Source of the DNA: an uncultured Oscillospiraceae bacterium
GTDB lineage: Bacteria; Bacillota; Clostridia; Oscillospirales; Ruminococcaceae
Assembly: GCA_900552845.1 (NCBI GenBank)
Contig: USBC01000119.1
Location: 1 to 5,705 of the forward strand
Direction of reading: 5' to 3'
DNA length: 5,705 nt
Both the position numbers and the translations under genes were made by a program. The first letter of the stretch is position 1; each line of letters opens with the position of its first letter. Of the stretch, positions 1 through 4,826 are shown one piece after another. The notes beneath the pieces were generated by a model. The model was not told the DNA's origin. It saw only the letters and a program-made list of their open reading frames with translations, and made no database searches.

Positions 1-213
1 CGGAATCGAGGAATTTCCGCTGCGGCCCAGGCGGTCGGCGGCGCGGTGGGGCACAACCCCATTTCTATCCTCATCCCCTGTCACCGGGTAGTAGGAGCGG
101 ACGGCAGTCTCACCGGCTACGCCGGAGGCGTGGAGAAAAAGCGCTTTCTGCTGGCATTGGAGGGCGTGGATATGACAAATCTCTACATGCCCAAGCGGGG
201 CACGGCCCTGTGA
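1..213 (+). CDS. ogt: Methylated-DNA--protein-cysteine methyltransferase, 3' end only
   Basis: This is the C-terminal 70 residues of an O6-alkylguanine-DNA alkyltransferase; the 5' part lies outside the window. The protein repairs O6-alkylguanine by moving the alkyl group irreversibly to its own cysteine. Seen directly: the active-site motif I-PCHRV-V with the acceptor Cys at codon 27 of the fragment (bases 79-81), preceded by the DNA-binding recognition helix AVGGAVGHNP, and followed by the conserved G-L-TGYAGG and K-R-LL-LEG segments. The residue just before AVGG is Gln, where human MGMT and E. coli Ogt carry the 'arginine finger' that takes the place of the flipped base. As I recall it, Gln here is common in Firmicutes homologues, so I do not read it as inactivation. 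The frame is open from base 1 and stops at TGA 211-213. A shared terminator follows 29 bases later. Family assignment is very secure; the exact subclass (ogt or adaB-like) is inferred. Confidence 0.96.
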   Translation, partial: RNRGISAAAQAVGGAVGHNPISILIPCHRVVGADGSLTGYAGGVEKKRFLLALEGVDMTNLYMPKRGTAL

Positions 214-242
214 CCGTTCCGGCGTTCTTTATATTTGCAGAC

Positions 243-280
243 AAATGCCCCCGGCGGGAATATTCCCGCCGGGGGCATTT
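243..280. terminator. Bidirectional terminator between convergent ogt and spoIVA
   Basis: A perfect inverted repeat with 18-base arms (243-260 and 263-280) around a central TA, so the whole 38 bp is palindromic. The core is very GC-rich (GCCCCCGGCGGG). On the + strand the arm is followed by T residues (about 278-285), a classical intrinsic terminator for ogt. On the minus strand the arm also ends in TTT, but the T tract is short, so termination of spoIVA may be weaker. The element lies 29 bases after the ogt stop and 10 bases after the spoIVA stop, the expected place for a shared terminator. Confidence 0.9.
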
Positions 281-290
281 TTATTTGCCT

Positions 291-1772
291 TTACAGGATA
301 ATGCAGATCAGCCCCGAACAGCCTTCATTGATGACCCGCTCGATGGTTTCCTGCAGCTTCATGCGGGCATCGGCAGGCATTCGGTACAGCTTGTTATGCA
401 GTCCCTCGTTTACCAGCTCGTGCAGCGACTTTCCGAAAATATTGCTCTCCCAGATCTTTGCCGGATTTTCCTCGAACTCCTGCAAAAGATAATGAACCAG
501 CTCCTCGCTTTGCCGCTCGCTGCCCACAATAGGCGCCACCTCGGTGGTGATGTTCGCCTGCATCAGATGAATGGAGGGAGCAGAGGCGCGCAACCGGATC
601 CCGTAGCGCCCGCCCTGCTTCATAATCTCCGGCTCCTCCAGATGCAGCTCCTCCATCGTCGGCATGACAATACCGTAGCCGGTTGCCGCCACCTCGTCCA
701 GTGCGCCTGCAAATTTTTCGTATTTTTTCCTGATGGCTGCAAGCTCCACCATGCAGGGCAGCAGTCCCTCCTCGTTGGCAATCTCCAGTCCCGTTGCCTC
801 GCCCAGAATCCGATAGAACAGCCCGTCTGCCAGTTCTACCCGGCACCGCACCGTCCCGCTGCCCAGGTCTGCGGATACTACCCTCGTCTCCTTCACATAG
901 TCGCAGTCCTCCAGTGTCCGCAGGGTTGCTGCGGCACTGCCCATCGCCCCCAGCCCGCCGGCAGCCTGCCGGATCTGCCGGTACAGGCTTTCCTTCAGCC
1001 AGTGATCTGCCGCCAGATTCATCACCCACGGCGGAATCTCCAGCGCCGCCTCTCTCAGCGGGAAGCGCTGCAATACCTTCCCCAAAATGCCGGCGATGTC
1101 CTCCTCGTCCAACTCCAGACAGTTCACCGCTGCCACCGGGACGCCGTAGCGCTCCTCCAGCTCCGCCCGCAGTGCCTTTGCCGCGGGGCTTTTGGGGCTT
1201 TGGCAGTTCAGCACCACCACAAAAGGCTTGTCGATCGCCTGCAATTCCTTGACCACCCGACCTTCGGCTTCCTCGTACTCGGCACGGGGAATCTCCGAAA
1301 TGCTGCCGTCGGTAGTGACCACCAGCCCGATGGTGGAGTGCTCGTTAATGACCTTGCGGGTGCCCACCTCCGCCGCCATGTTGAAGGGCACCTCTTTATC
1401 GTACCACGGGGTCATCACCATGCGGGGCTGCTGATTTTCAATGTAGCCCAGTGCGCTGGGGACGATATAACCTACGCAGTCAATCATTCTCACCCGCAGA
1501 CTGATATTCCCCTCCAGTGTGATGCTGACCGCTTCCTCCGGAATAAACTTCGGTTCGGTGGTCATAATGGTGCGTCCTGCAGCCGATTGGGGCAGCTCAT
1601 CAGCGGCACGGCTGCGGCGCGGCTCGCTTTCGATGCGGGGCAGCACCATGGTCTCCATAAAGCGCTTGATAAAGGTGGATTTGCCGGTGCGCACCGGTCC
1701 CACCACCCCGATGTAAATGTCTCCTCCGGTTCTGGTCGCTATATCTCGGTACAGCTCGCTTTGTGCTGCCAT
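291..1772 (-). CDS. spoIVA: Stage IV sporulation protein A (spore coat basement-layer ATPase)
   Basis: SpoIVA coats the outer forespore membrane in the mother cell and uses ATP hydrolysis to lock itself into a polymer on which the coat assembles. Seen: an N-terminal ATPase domain with Walker A GPVRTGKST (residues 25-33, Lys31), the sensor-threonine segment IMTTEP (Thr71/Thr72), and Walker B RMIDCVGY (Asp98). These are offset by one from B. subtilis Lys30, Thr70/71 and Asp97. Conserved blocks LPQSAAG, PRM-TPWY, GTRKVI-EHSTIG and the C-terminal tail E-VINEG-GLI-IIL are present. The length of 493 residues matches the family (492 in B. subtilis), so the gene is intact. I start at ATG 1772 rather than the in-frame ATG two codons upstream (1778): the ribosome binding site GGAGGG (1780-1785) is 7 bases from the former but only 1 from the latter. 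It is second in an operon, 62 bases after sipL. Identity is very secure. Confidence 0.97.
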   Translation of the reverse strand: MAAQSELYRDIATRTGGDIYIGVVGPVRTGKSTFIKRFMETMVLPRIESEPRRSRAADELPQSAAGRTIMTTEPKFIPEEAVSITLEGNISLRVRMIDCVGYIVPSALGYIENQQPRMVMTPWYDKEVPFNMAAEVGTRKVINEHSTIGLVVTTDGSISEIPRAEYEEAEGRVVKELQAIDKPFVVVLNCQSPKSPAAKALRAELEERYGVPVAAVNCLELDEEDIAGILGKVLQRFPLREAALEIPPWVMNLAADHWLKESLYRQIRQAAGGLGAMGSAAATLRTLEDCDYVKETRVVSADLGSGTVRCRVELADGLFYRILGEATGLEIANEEGLLPCMVELAAIRKKYEKFAGALDEVAATGYGIVMPTMEELHLEEPEIMKQGGRYGIRLRASAPSIHLMQANITTEVAPIVGSERQSEELVHYLLQEFEENPAKIWESNIFGKSLHELVNEGLHNKLYRMPADARMKLQETIERVINEGCSGLICIIL

Positions 1773-1834
1773 TTTCATTCCCTCCGTTTACATCTTAGGT
1801 TGGGTGCATGGGGCCGGGAGCCGGGGCTCCCCGC
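1773..1834 (-). other. sipL-spoIVA intercistronic gap with a small hairpin
   Basis: The 62 bases between the two minus-strand genes contain a short GC hairpin: GGGAGC (1816-1821) pairs with GCTCCC (1826-1831) around a 4-base loop. No T tract follows on the minus strand and I see no promoter-like pair of hexamers, so it is unlikely to terminate. Read-through from sipL into spoIVA is expected. It could stabilise mRNA ends, but that is a guess. Confidence 0.4.
1780..1785 (-). promoter_or_regulatory. spoIVA ribosome binding site, decides the start
   Basis: On the minus strand the order is CGGAGGGAATGAAAATGG. Seven bases separate GGAGGG from the second ATG (1772), which is ideal spacing. Only one base separates it from the first ATG (1778), too close for efficient initiation. 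The shorter product also lines up better with the B. subtilis N-terminus. This supports the 1772 start. Confidence 0.75.
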
Positions 1835-3343
1835 TTACACCGGGATCAGCAGCGGACCGGCCGCGCAGCATTCGCCCATTTCGCCGTTGTCCTCCCGGAT
1901 CCTCGCCTCGCTGGTATTGTAGCGGCGGGCCACCTCCCACAGGCTTTCGCCCTCCTGTGCCATGTAAATATACAAGCCGCGGGGACGGCAGTTCTCCTTG
2001 GGGCTTGCCTCGTCCACCGTCATTTCCTCCAGCACTGCGGTGCGGCGGGTACGGCACACCGCACCCCTCCAGCAAAGCTCGCAGGTCAGAGATAATTCGC
2101 TGCCGGTTTGCTCCCATCGGAAGCTGCGGCATTCCAGCACCGCCTCCCAGCGGCAGTCCCCATCGCAGGTCAACCGCCGCTGCACCTCTACTGTACGGTC
2201 AAAGCTGTAATACTCGCCGTCCCCCATTCGGGTCAGCAGGGTCAGTCCCAGTCTTCCCTCCGCCAGCAGGCCGTCGCCGTCCGGGGAAACGGAGCAGCCA
2301 TCTACCCTGACACAAAGGGCAGTCACCTCTCCGGCTGCCTCCGGCAAGGGCAGCATTTCACGATAGGTCTCGCTTTCCCTGCAAATATTCACCAGCTCCA
2401 CTGTTTGCAGTGTTTTGCTCTTACATTCCGACCGGTAGCGGGTGGAATAGCCGTCGGTGCAGCAGCAAAGAGTATAGGGGCGGTAAATCTTTGCCTCGGC
2501 AGCAAGGGCCACGCTCCATTCCAAGGAACGGTACTCGCCGTCTGAGTCCTGCACCGGCTCCGCCGCAGGTGCCAGTGCAAGGCATCTCAGGTCAAACTCG
2601 GCGTCCTCCCCTTCGGGGCAATCCAGCGCTGCCTCAAAGGGAAGGGTGCATTCGGCGGTTTGCCAGCCGCCGTTTTGATCGGCGCAGCAGGCGGTTGCCT
2701 GCACCTCGCCGGAGACGATCAGCTTACCGCCTGACCATTTTTCCTCCCGTCGGGCAACGGCGGCGTCACAGCGCAGCACCCTTGTCACGGGCGGGGCGTT
2801 TTCCTCCAGCCCGGTGGTTTTTGAAAGCCGCTGTTCACCGCTGACGGAGCCGCAGAGCCGTGTGCCCTTTTGCTCCGTCTGGCGGAGTTGGACGGACGGA
2901 TCCTCGCAGCCCTCCAGAATTTTATCCAGTCGGCAGGAGGTGACGGCGGCGGAAATGACAACCGAGCCGCGGATCTCCAGCCGGCGCGGGTTGACCGCCC
3001 GACAGCTAACCTGCCCCGCCGTCATTGACACGGTGGTAATCGGGTCTCCGGCTTCGCCGTGCAGCTCCATCATTCGGGTAAAGGGAACCTTGTATTCCCC
3101 CCGTGCCGGTTCCCCACCGGCAGAAATATACAGGACATTGATATTCGCCAGTCCCTCGATCTCCAGTCTGCCGGCGGTCACCGTCCGCCCCATCGGAACG
3201 GGGGTTAAGGTACACTTCAGGATCCGGCGGATATCGGGGCAGTAGTCGGGCAGCAGAGCATCGCACTCCACAGGCTGCTCTGCCGTTTCCTCCAGTATCG
3301 TCTCGCAGCTTGGGACGGTTTGCCGGCGCAGTTCAAGCTCCAT
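1835..3343 (-). CDS. sipL: SipL: SpoIVA-interacting spore coat morphogenetic protein (SPOCS/DUF3794 repeats plus C-terminal LysM)
   Basis: SipL is the clostridial functional counterpart of B. subtilis SpoVID; in Clostridioides difficile it binds SpoIVA through its LysM domain and is needed for coat localisation. Seen: an N-terminal segment with LLPDYCPDIRRIL (about residues 30-42) opening the first SPOCS/DUF3794-like beta domain (to about 130), two further weaker SPOCS-like stretches (about 180-265 and 325-395), and a C-terminal LysM (about 458-502) with Y-Y-A-EGESLWEVARRY, an I-DN element and the closing GPLLIPV. There is no signal peptide or membrane helix, consistent with a mother-cell cytosolic protein. 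The length of 502 residues is close to the C. difficile protein (about 515). It is Cys-rich, 30 in total. I start at ATG 3343, not 3349, because the GAGGAG site is 7 bases from the former and 1 from the latter. Direct linkage to spoIVA strongly supports the name. Confidence 0.9.
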   Translation of the reverse strand: MELELRRQTVPSCETILEETAEQPVECDALLPDYCPDIRRILKCTLTPVPMGRTVTAGRLEIEGLANINVLYISAGGEPARGEYKVPFTRMMELHGEAGDPITTVSMTAGQVSCRAVNPRRLEIRGSVVISAAVTSCRLDKILEGCEDPSVQLRQTEQKGTRLCGSVSGEQRLSKTTGLEENAPPVTRVLRCDAAVARREEKWSGGKLIVSGEVQATACCADQNGGWQTAECTLPFEAALDCPEGEDAEFDLRCLALAPAAEPVQDSDGEYRSLEWSVALAAEAKIYRPYTLCCCTDGYSTRYRSECKSKTLQTVELVNICRESETYREMLPLPEAAGEVTALCVRVDGCSVSPDGDGLLAEGRLGLTLLTRMGDGEYYSFDRTVEVQRRLTCDGDCRWEAVLECRSFRWEQTGSELSLTCELCWRGAVCRTRRTAVLEEMTVDEASPKENCRPRGLYIYMAQEGESLWEVARRYNTSEARIREDNGEMGECCAAGPLLIPV

Positions 3344-3350
3344 TTTCATT

Positions 3351-3359
3351 CTCCTCTCC
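3351..3359 (-). promoter_or_regulatory. sipL ribosome binding site, decides the start
   Basis: The minus strand reads GGAGAGGAGAATGAAAATGG. The GAGGAG core (3351-3356) sits 7 bases from ATG 3343 but only 1 from ATG 3349. The arrangement is the same as in front of spoIVA (purine site, A, ATG-AAA-ATG-G), so both genes probably start at the second ATG. Confidence 0.7.
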
Positions 3360-3365
3360 GCAGTC

Positions 3366-3384
3366 GGACGGCGGCATGCCGTCC
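3366..3384 (-). other. Leader hairpin just upstream of the sipL ribosome binding site
   Basis: GGACGGC (3366-3372) and GCCGTCC (3378-3384) form a perfect 7-bp stem with a 5-base loop. It falls inside the predicted 5' leader of the sipL-spoIVA mRNA, ending 6 bases before the purine-rich ribosome binding site. It could modulate initiation or protect the 5' end. No T run follows, so it is not a terminator. Confidence 0.45.
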
Positions 3385-3399
3385 CATCGTTTCAATGGA

Positions 3400-3428
3400 A
3401 CTATATTCGGCTGTCCACCCGTTTATGA
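3400..3428 (-). promoter_or_regulatory. Candidate sigma-E promoter for sipL-spoIVA
   Basis: On the minus strand TCATAAA (3422-3428) resembles the sigma-E -35 element (K-M-ATA-TT, with the ATA core intact). It is followed after 14 bases by AATATAGT (3400-3407), which matches 5 of the 7 specified positions of the -10 element CATACANT. The spacing is right for sigma-E promoters. Predicted start is near 3393, giving a leader of about 50 bases. spoIVA and its partner genes are sigma-E regulated in the species studied, which fits. The -10 lacks the C at its first and fifth positions, so confidence is moderate. Confidence 0.5.
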
Positions 3429-3493
3429 CGGCTCCTGCGGGCGCAGGCGGGCGCGCGTAATGGGCACGAATTATTTTGTTTTCAAGGCGCGGT

Positions 3494-3598
3494 TTTTCAG
3501 ACCCTTTGTATCTCGTCAAGGGCCTGAAAAGTACTCCCCGTATCACATCGGGAGCATGCTTTACGGCTTGCCCCCTGTTTCTCGTCGGGGGCTTGCCG
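3494..3598. repeat. Three tandem stem-loops with a shared 11-base loop and differing stems
   Basis: SL1: arms 3494-3506 and 3518-3530 around loop 3507-3517. SL2: arms 3534-3538 and 3550-3554 around loop 3539-3549, with weak pairing further out. SL3: arms 3564-3575 and 3587-3598 around loop 3576-3586, with a T-T/T-T internal mismatch. The + strand loops are TGTATCTCGTC, CGTATCACATC and TGTTTCTCGTC, consensus YGTWTCWCRTC. The 5-bp stems next to the loop are CCCTT/AAGGG, CTCCC/GGGAG and CCCCC/GGGGG, so pairing is kept while sequence changes. Loop-to-loop spacing is 32 and 37 bases, not a multiple of 3, which argues against a coding repeat. The A-C mismatch below the upper stem in SL1 and SL2 becomes a U-G pair on the minus strand, giving SL1 a continuous 13-bp stem; this favours a minus-strand RNA. 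The array lies upstream of the sipL promoter. Function unknown; it could be a small RNA, a cis-acting leader or a DNA element. Confidence 0.75.
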
Positions 3599-3611
3599 AT
3601 CATTCTGATTT

Positions 3612-3623
3612 TTTACCGGTAAA
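3612..3623. promoter_or_regulatory. 12-bp perfect palindrome TTTACCGGTAAA, possible protein-binding site
   Basis: A perfect palindrome 13 bases to the right of the third stem-loop. It shares the ACCGGT core with the operator-like palindrome at 3898-3913 but diverges outside it. It might be an auxiliary binding site for the same regulator. Alone it is weak evidence. Confidence 0.3.
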
Positions 3624-3859
3624 GAGAAGTCCTCTCACTAATACGGACGAAAACGCCGGAATTTGCAGTGAAAGTGTTGAATTAACACAAAGGTTTACAA
3701 AAAGTTTTCAGGTTTGGGAAATGATGGGAGGGAAATGGGCTTCGCGGTGGTTGGGTGCGGGAGATATGTTTGTCGAGGACGGCGGAGCTTGGGTCGCAGG
3801 GAGAGAGCGTGGGAGATGGATTTGCCGAGAAAAAGCGGTGGCATCAAAATGAAAGGGAC
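3624..3859. other. Non-coding strip, no gene seen; purine/G-rich on the + strand
   Basis: Open frames cross this stretch but none has a ribosome binding site plus plausible protein composition. It contains a small inverted repeat GTGTT-GAATT-AACAC (3674-3688), and from about 3721 to 3850 a marked G-over-C and purine bias on the + strand with several GGG runs (3726, 3730, 3737, 3753, 3759). I see no clear promoter, tRNA or terminator. It may be a decayed coding region or simply the upstream region of the acetyltransferase gene. Confidence 0.5.
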
Positions 3860-3888
3860 TGGACAAGAGACGGAAGGTATGCTATATT
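3860..3888 (+). promoter_or_regulatory. Sigma-A promoter of the acetyltransferase gene
   Basis: TGGACA (3860-3865, 5 of 6 to consensus) and TATATT (3883-3888, 5 of 6) are separated by exactly 17 bases. The predicted start is near 3895, just before the 16-bp palindrome. The promoter lies inside the longer open frame that begins at 3714, which is one reason to place the gene start at 3939. Confidence 0.8.
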
Positions 3889-3897
3889 ATTGCTGTG

Positions 3898-3913
3898 ATG
3901 TAACCGGTTACAT
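3898..3913. promoter_or_regulatory. Operator: perfect 16-bp palindrome matching the cre / LacI-family consensus
   Basis: ATGTAACCGGTTACAT is a perfect palindrome centred on CG. It satisfies every fixed position of the catabolite-responsive element consensus WTGNAANCGNWNNCW. LacI/GalR-family sugar repressors, including CcpA, use such sites. It overlaps the first transcribed bases (about +3 to +18), a position where binding would repress. A sugar O-acetyltransferase gene under carbon control makes sense. Whether the binder is CcpA or a dedicated LacI-type repressor cannot be told from this window. Confidence 0.75.
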
Positions 3914-3938
3914 TTCCAAAAACAGAGGAGGCATTGAG

Positions 3939-4556
3939 ATGAAAGAAACAGAGCGGATCAAAGCGGGGCTGCTGTTCAGACCCAATTCGATGGAGCTGCG
4001 GGACACCAAGCACAAGGCGCACGAGACCTGCCGGCTGGTAAACACGCTGGACGAATATGACGAGCGCACGCCGGAGCTGATGCGTTCCATTCTGGGCAGC
4101 ATCGGGGAGCGCTTCTACTTCCAGACGCCGGTGCAGTTCAATTACGGGATCCACACCTACATCGGCGAGGATTTCTTTGCAAACTACAACTTCTGTGTGC
4201 TGGACGACGCTGATGTATACATCGGCGACAATGTAATGATCGCGCCCAATGTTTCGCTGATGGCGGCTTCCCACCCGCTGATCGCACACGAGCGGCTGGG
4301 GCTGATGCTGGGAGATGACGGGCTGCCCACCATCGCAGAAAACGCTGAGCCGATCCGCATCGGCAACAACGTCTGGATCGGGTGCGGGGTGACGGTCATC
4401 GGCGGCGTGACCATCGGCAATGATGTAGTGATCGGCGCAGGCAGCGTGGTCACCCACGATATCCCCGATGGTGTGCTGGCAGCGGGCAATCCCTGCCGCG
4501 TGATCCGCAAGATCACCGATGCGGACAGCATGAAAGAACTTGCCCGCGAGGAATGA
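3939..4556 (+). CDS. Maltose/galactoside O-acetyltransferase family protein (LacA/Maa type)
   Basis: A 205-residue left-handed beta-helix acetyltransferase that would transfer acetyl from acetyl-CoA to a sugar hydroxyl in the cytoplasm; the physiological substrate is unknown. Seen: an N-terminal helical cap (residues 1-60) with the family-like E-R-KAG-L, then hexapeptide repeats (about 70-105 and 138-172) such as YIGEDFFANYN, YIGDNVMIAPNV, IRIGNNVWIGCGV and VTIGNDVVIGAGSVV, and the closing AAGNPCRVIRKI. The catalytic His is His112 in AASHPL, equivalent to LacA His115. Between it and the EPIRIG repeat there are about 10 more residues than in E. coli LacA (segment GLMLGDDGLP), so the loop near the active site is enlarged. 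The start at 3939 has AGAGGAGG (3924-3931) 7 bases upstream; in-frame codons further up precede the promoter and are not used. It stands alone, with its own promoter, operator and terminator. Confidence 0.92.
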   Translation: MKETERIKAGLLFRPNSMELRDTKHKAHETCRLVNTLDEYDERTPELMRSILGSIGERFYFQTPVQFNYGIHTYIGEDFFANYNFCVLDDADVYIGDNVMIAPNVSLMAASHPLIAHERLGLMLGDDGLPTIAENAEPIRIGNNVWIGCGVTVIGGVTIGNDVVIGAGSVVTHDIPDGVLAAGNPCRVIRKITDADSMKELAREE

Positions 4557-4578
4557 TAATTCCGTGAAATTATAAAGG

Positions 4579-4610
4579 CGGCTGTTCCCTGTGCGGAGCA
4601 GCCGTTTTTT
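4579..4610 (+). terminator. Intrinsic terminator of the acetyltransferase gene
   Basis: CGGCTGTTCC (4579-4588) pairs with GGAGCAGCCG (4595-4604) as a 10-bp stem with one U-G pair and a 6-base loop, directly followed by six T residues (4605-4610). It lies 22 bases after the stop codon and separates this unit from the next operon. Confidence 0.93.
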
Positions 4611-4661
4611 CGGTCTTTGTGAACTTTATGTCGCATAAATCTGAATTTTTGTAAAATATAC

Positions 4662-4690
4662 TTGACACCTTATCGATGTGATGCTATGCT
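4662..4690 (+). promoter_or_regulatory. Sigma-A promoter of the membrane protein/XRE operon
   Basis: A perfect TTGACA (4662-4667), a 17-base spacer and TATGCT (4685-4690, 4 of 6), with TG one base upstream of the -10 (4682-4683) making an extended -10. Predicted start is near 4697, leaving a leader of about 19 bases before the first small gene. The operon's own Cro/C1-type regulator could act here, but I see no convincing operator repeat. Confidence 0.82.
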
Positions 4691-4715
4691 GAAGCCAGAA
4701 AGTGGGGCGAGAACA

Positions 4716-4814
4716 ATGGAGACTTTTCTGCAAAGCCCGTGGGCGCCGCTGTTATTAACGGTAGTCGTATGGGGCGTGGTGCAGCTGGTAAAGGCTCTGC
4801 TGGATCGCAGGTAA
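4716..4814 (+). CDS. 32-residue single-pass membrane peptide, first gene of the operon
   Basis: A short open frame not matched to any family I know. It begins METFLQSPWAPLL and ends in KALLDRR; the middle (about residues 9-26) is an uninterrupted hydrophobic stretch followed by positive charges, the pattern of a single membrane helix with a cytoplasmic, basic C-terminus. Support that it is translated: it starts about 19 bases after a strong predicted transcription start, a purine-rich GGGGCGAG lies a few bases upstream of the ATG, and its TAA (4812-4814) directly abuts the GGAGG ribosome binding site (4815-4819) of the next gene, an arrangement typical of translational coupling. It could be a small membrane partner of the next protein, or a leader peptide whose translation exposes the downstream start. 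The weak point is the imperfect ribosome binding site. Confidence 0.6.
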   Translation: METFLQSPWAPLLLTVVVWGVVQLVKALLDRR

Positions 4815-4826
4815 GGAGGTGCCGAG

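Noticed and set aside
210..1922. A 570-codon open frame on the + strand
   Set aside because: It runs antisense to spoIVA, has the His/Gln/Arg/Leu-rich composition of a shadow frame in GC-rich DNA, and lacks a ribosome binding site. The minus-strand protein is an unmistakable SpoIVA.
3494..3530. SL1 as an intrinsic terminator
   Set aside because: The stem is followed by AAAA or GTAC on the + strand and by ACCGCG on the minus strand, with no T tract after it.
3494..3598. CRISPR array or guanidine-II (mini-ykkC) riboswitch
   Set aside because: The repeats conserve only the loop and pairing, with no uniform direct repeat or spacers. The guanidine-II element has ACGR tetraloops on short stems, while these loops are 11 bases and the middle one lacks ACGR on either strand.
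3346..3603. An 85-codon minus-strand open frame across the stem-loops and sipL promoter
   Set aside because: No good ribosome binding site, Arg/Pro-rich shadow-like composition, and it overlaps the sipL promoter. The stem-loop units are out of frame with each other, so the repeat is not protein-coding.
3769..3777. Spo0A box (TTTGTCGAG)
   Set aside because: Only partial agreement with the 0A-box consensus, and no suitably spaced promoter beside it.
3310..3852. A 180-codon + strand open frame antisense to the start of sipL
   Set aside because: Overlaps the sipL start on the opposite strand, no ribosome binding site, and no recognisable protein features.
3714..3938. A 75-codon N-terminal extension of the acetyltransferase
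   Set aside because: The family starts at MKETERIKAG. The extension would span the sigma-A promoter and operator, and a strong ribosome binding site sits in front of 3939.
4664..4681. CAC-N9-GTG inverted repeat in the 4662-4690 promoter as an XRE operator
   Set aside because: Three-base arms are too short to be convincing.
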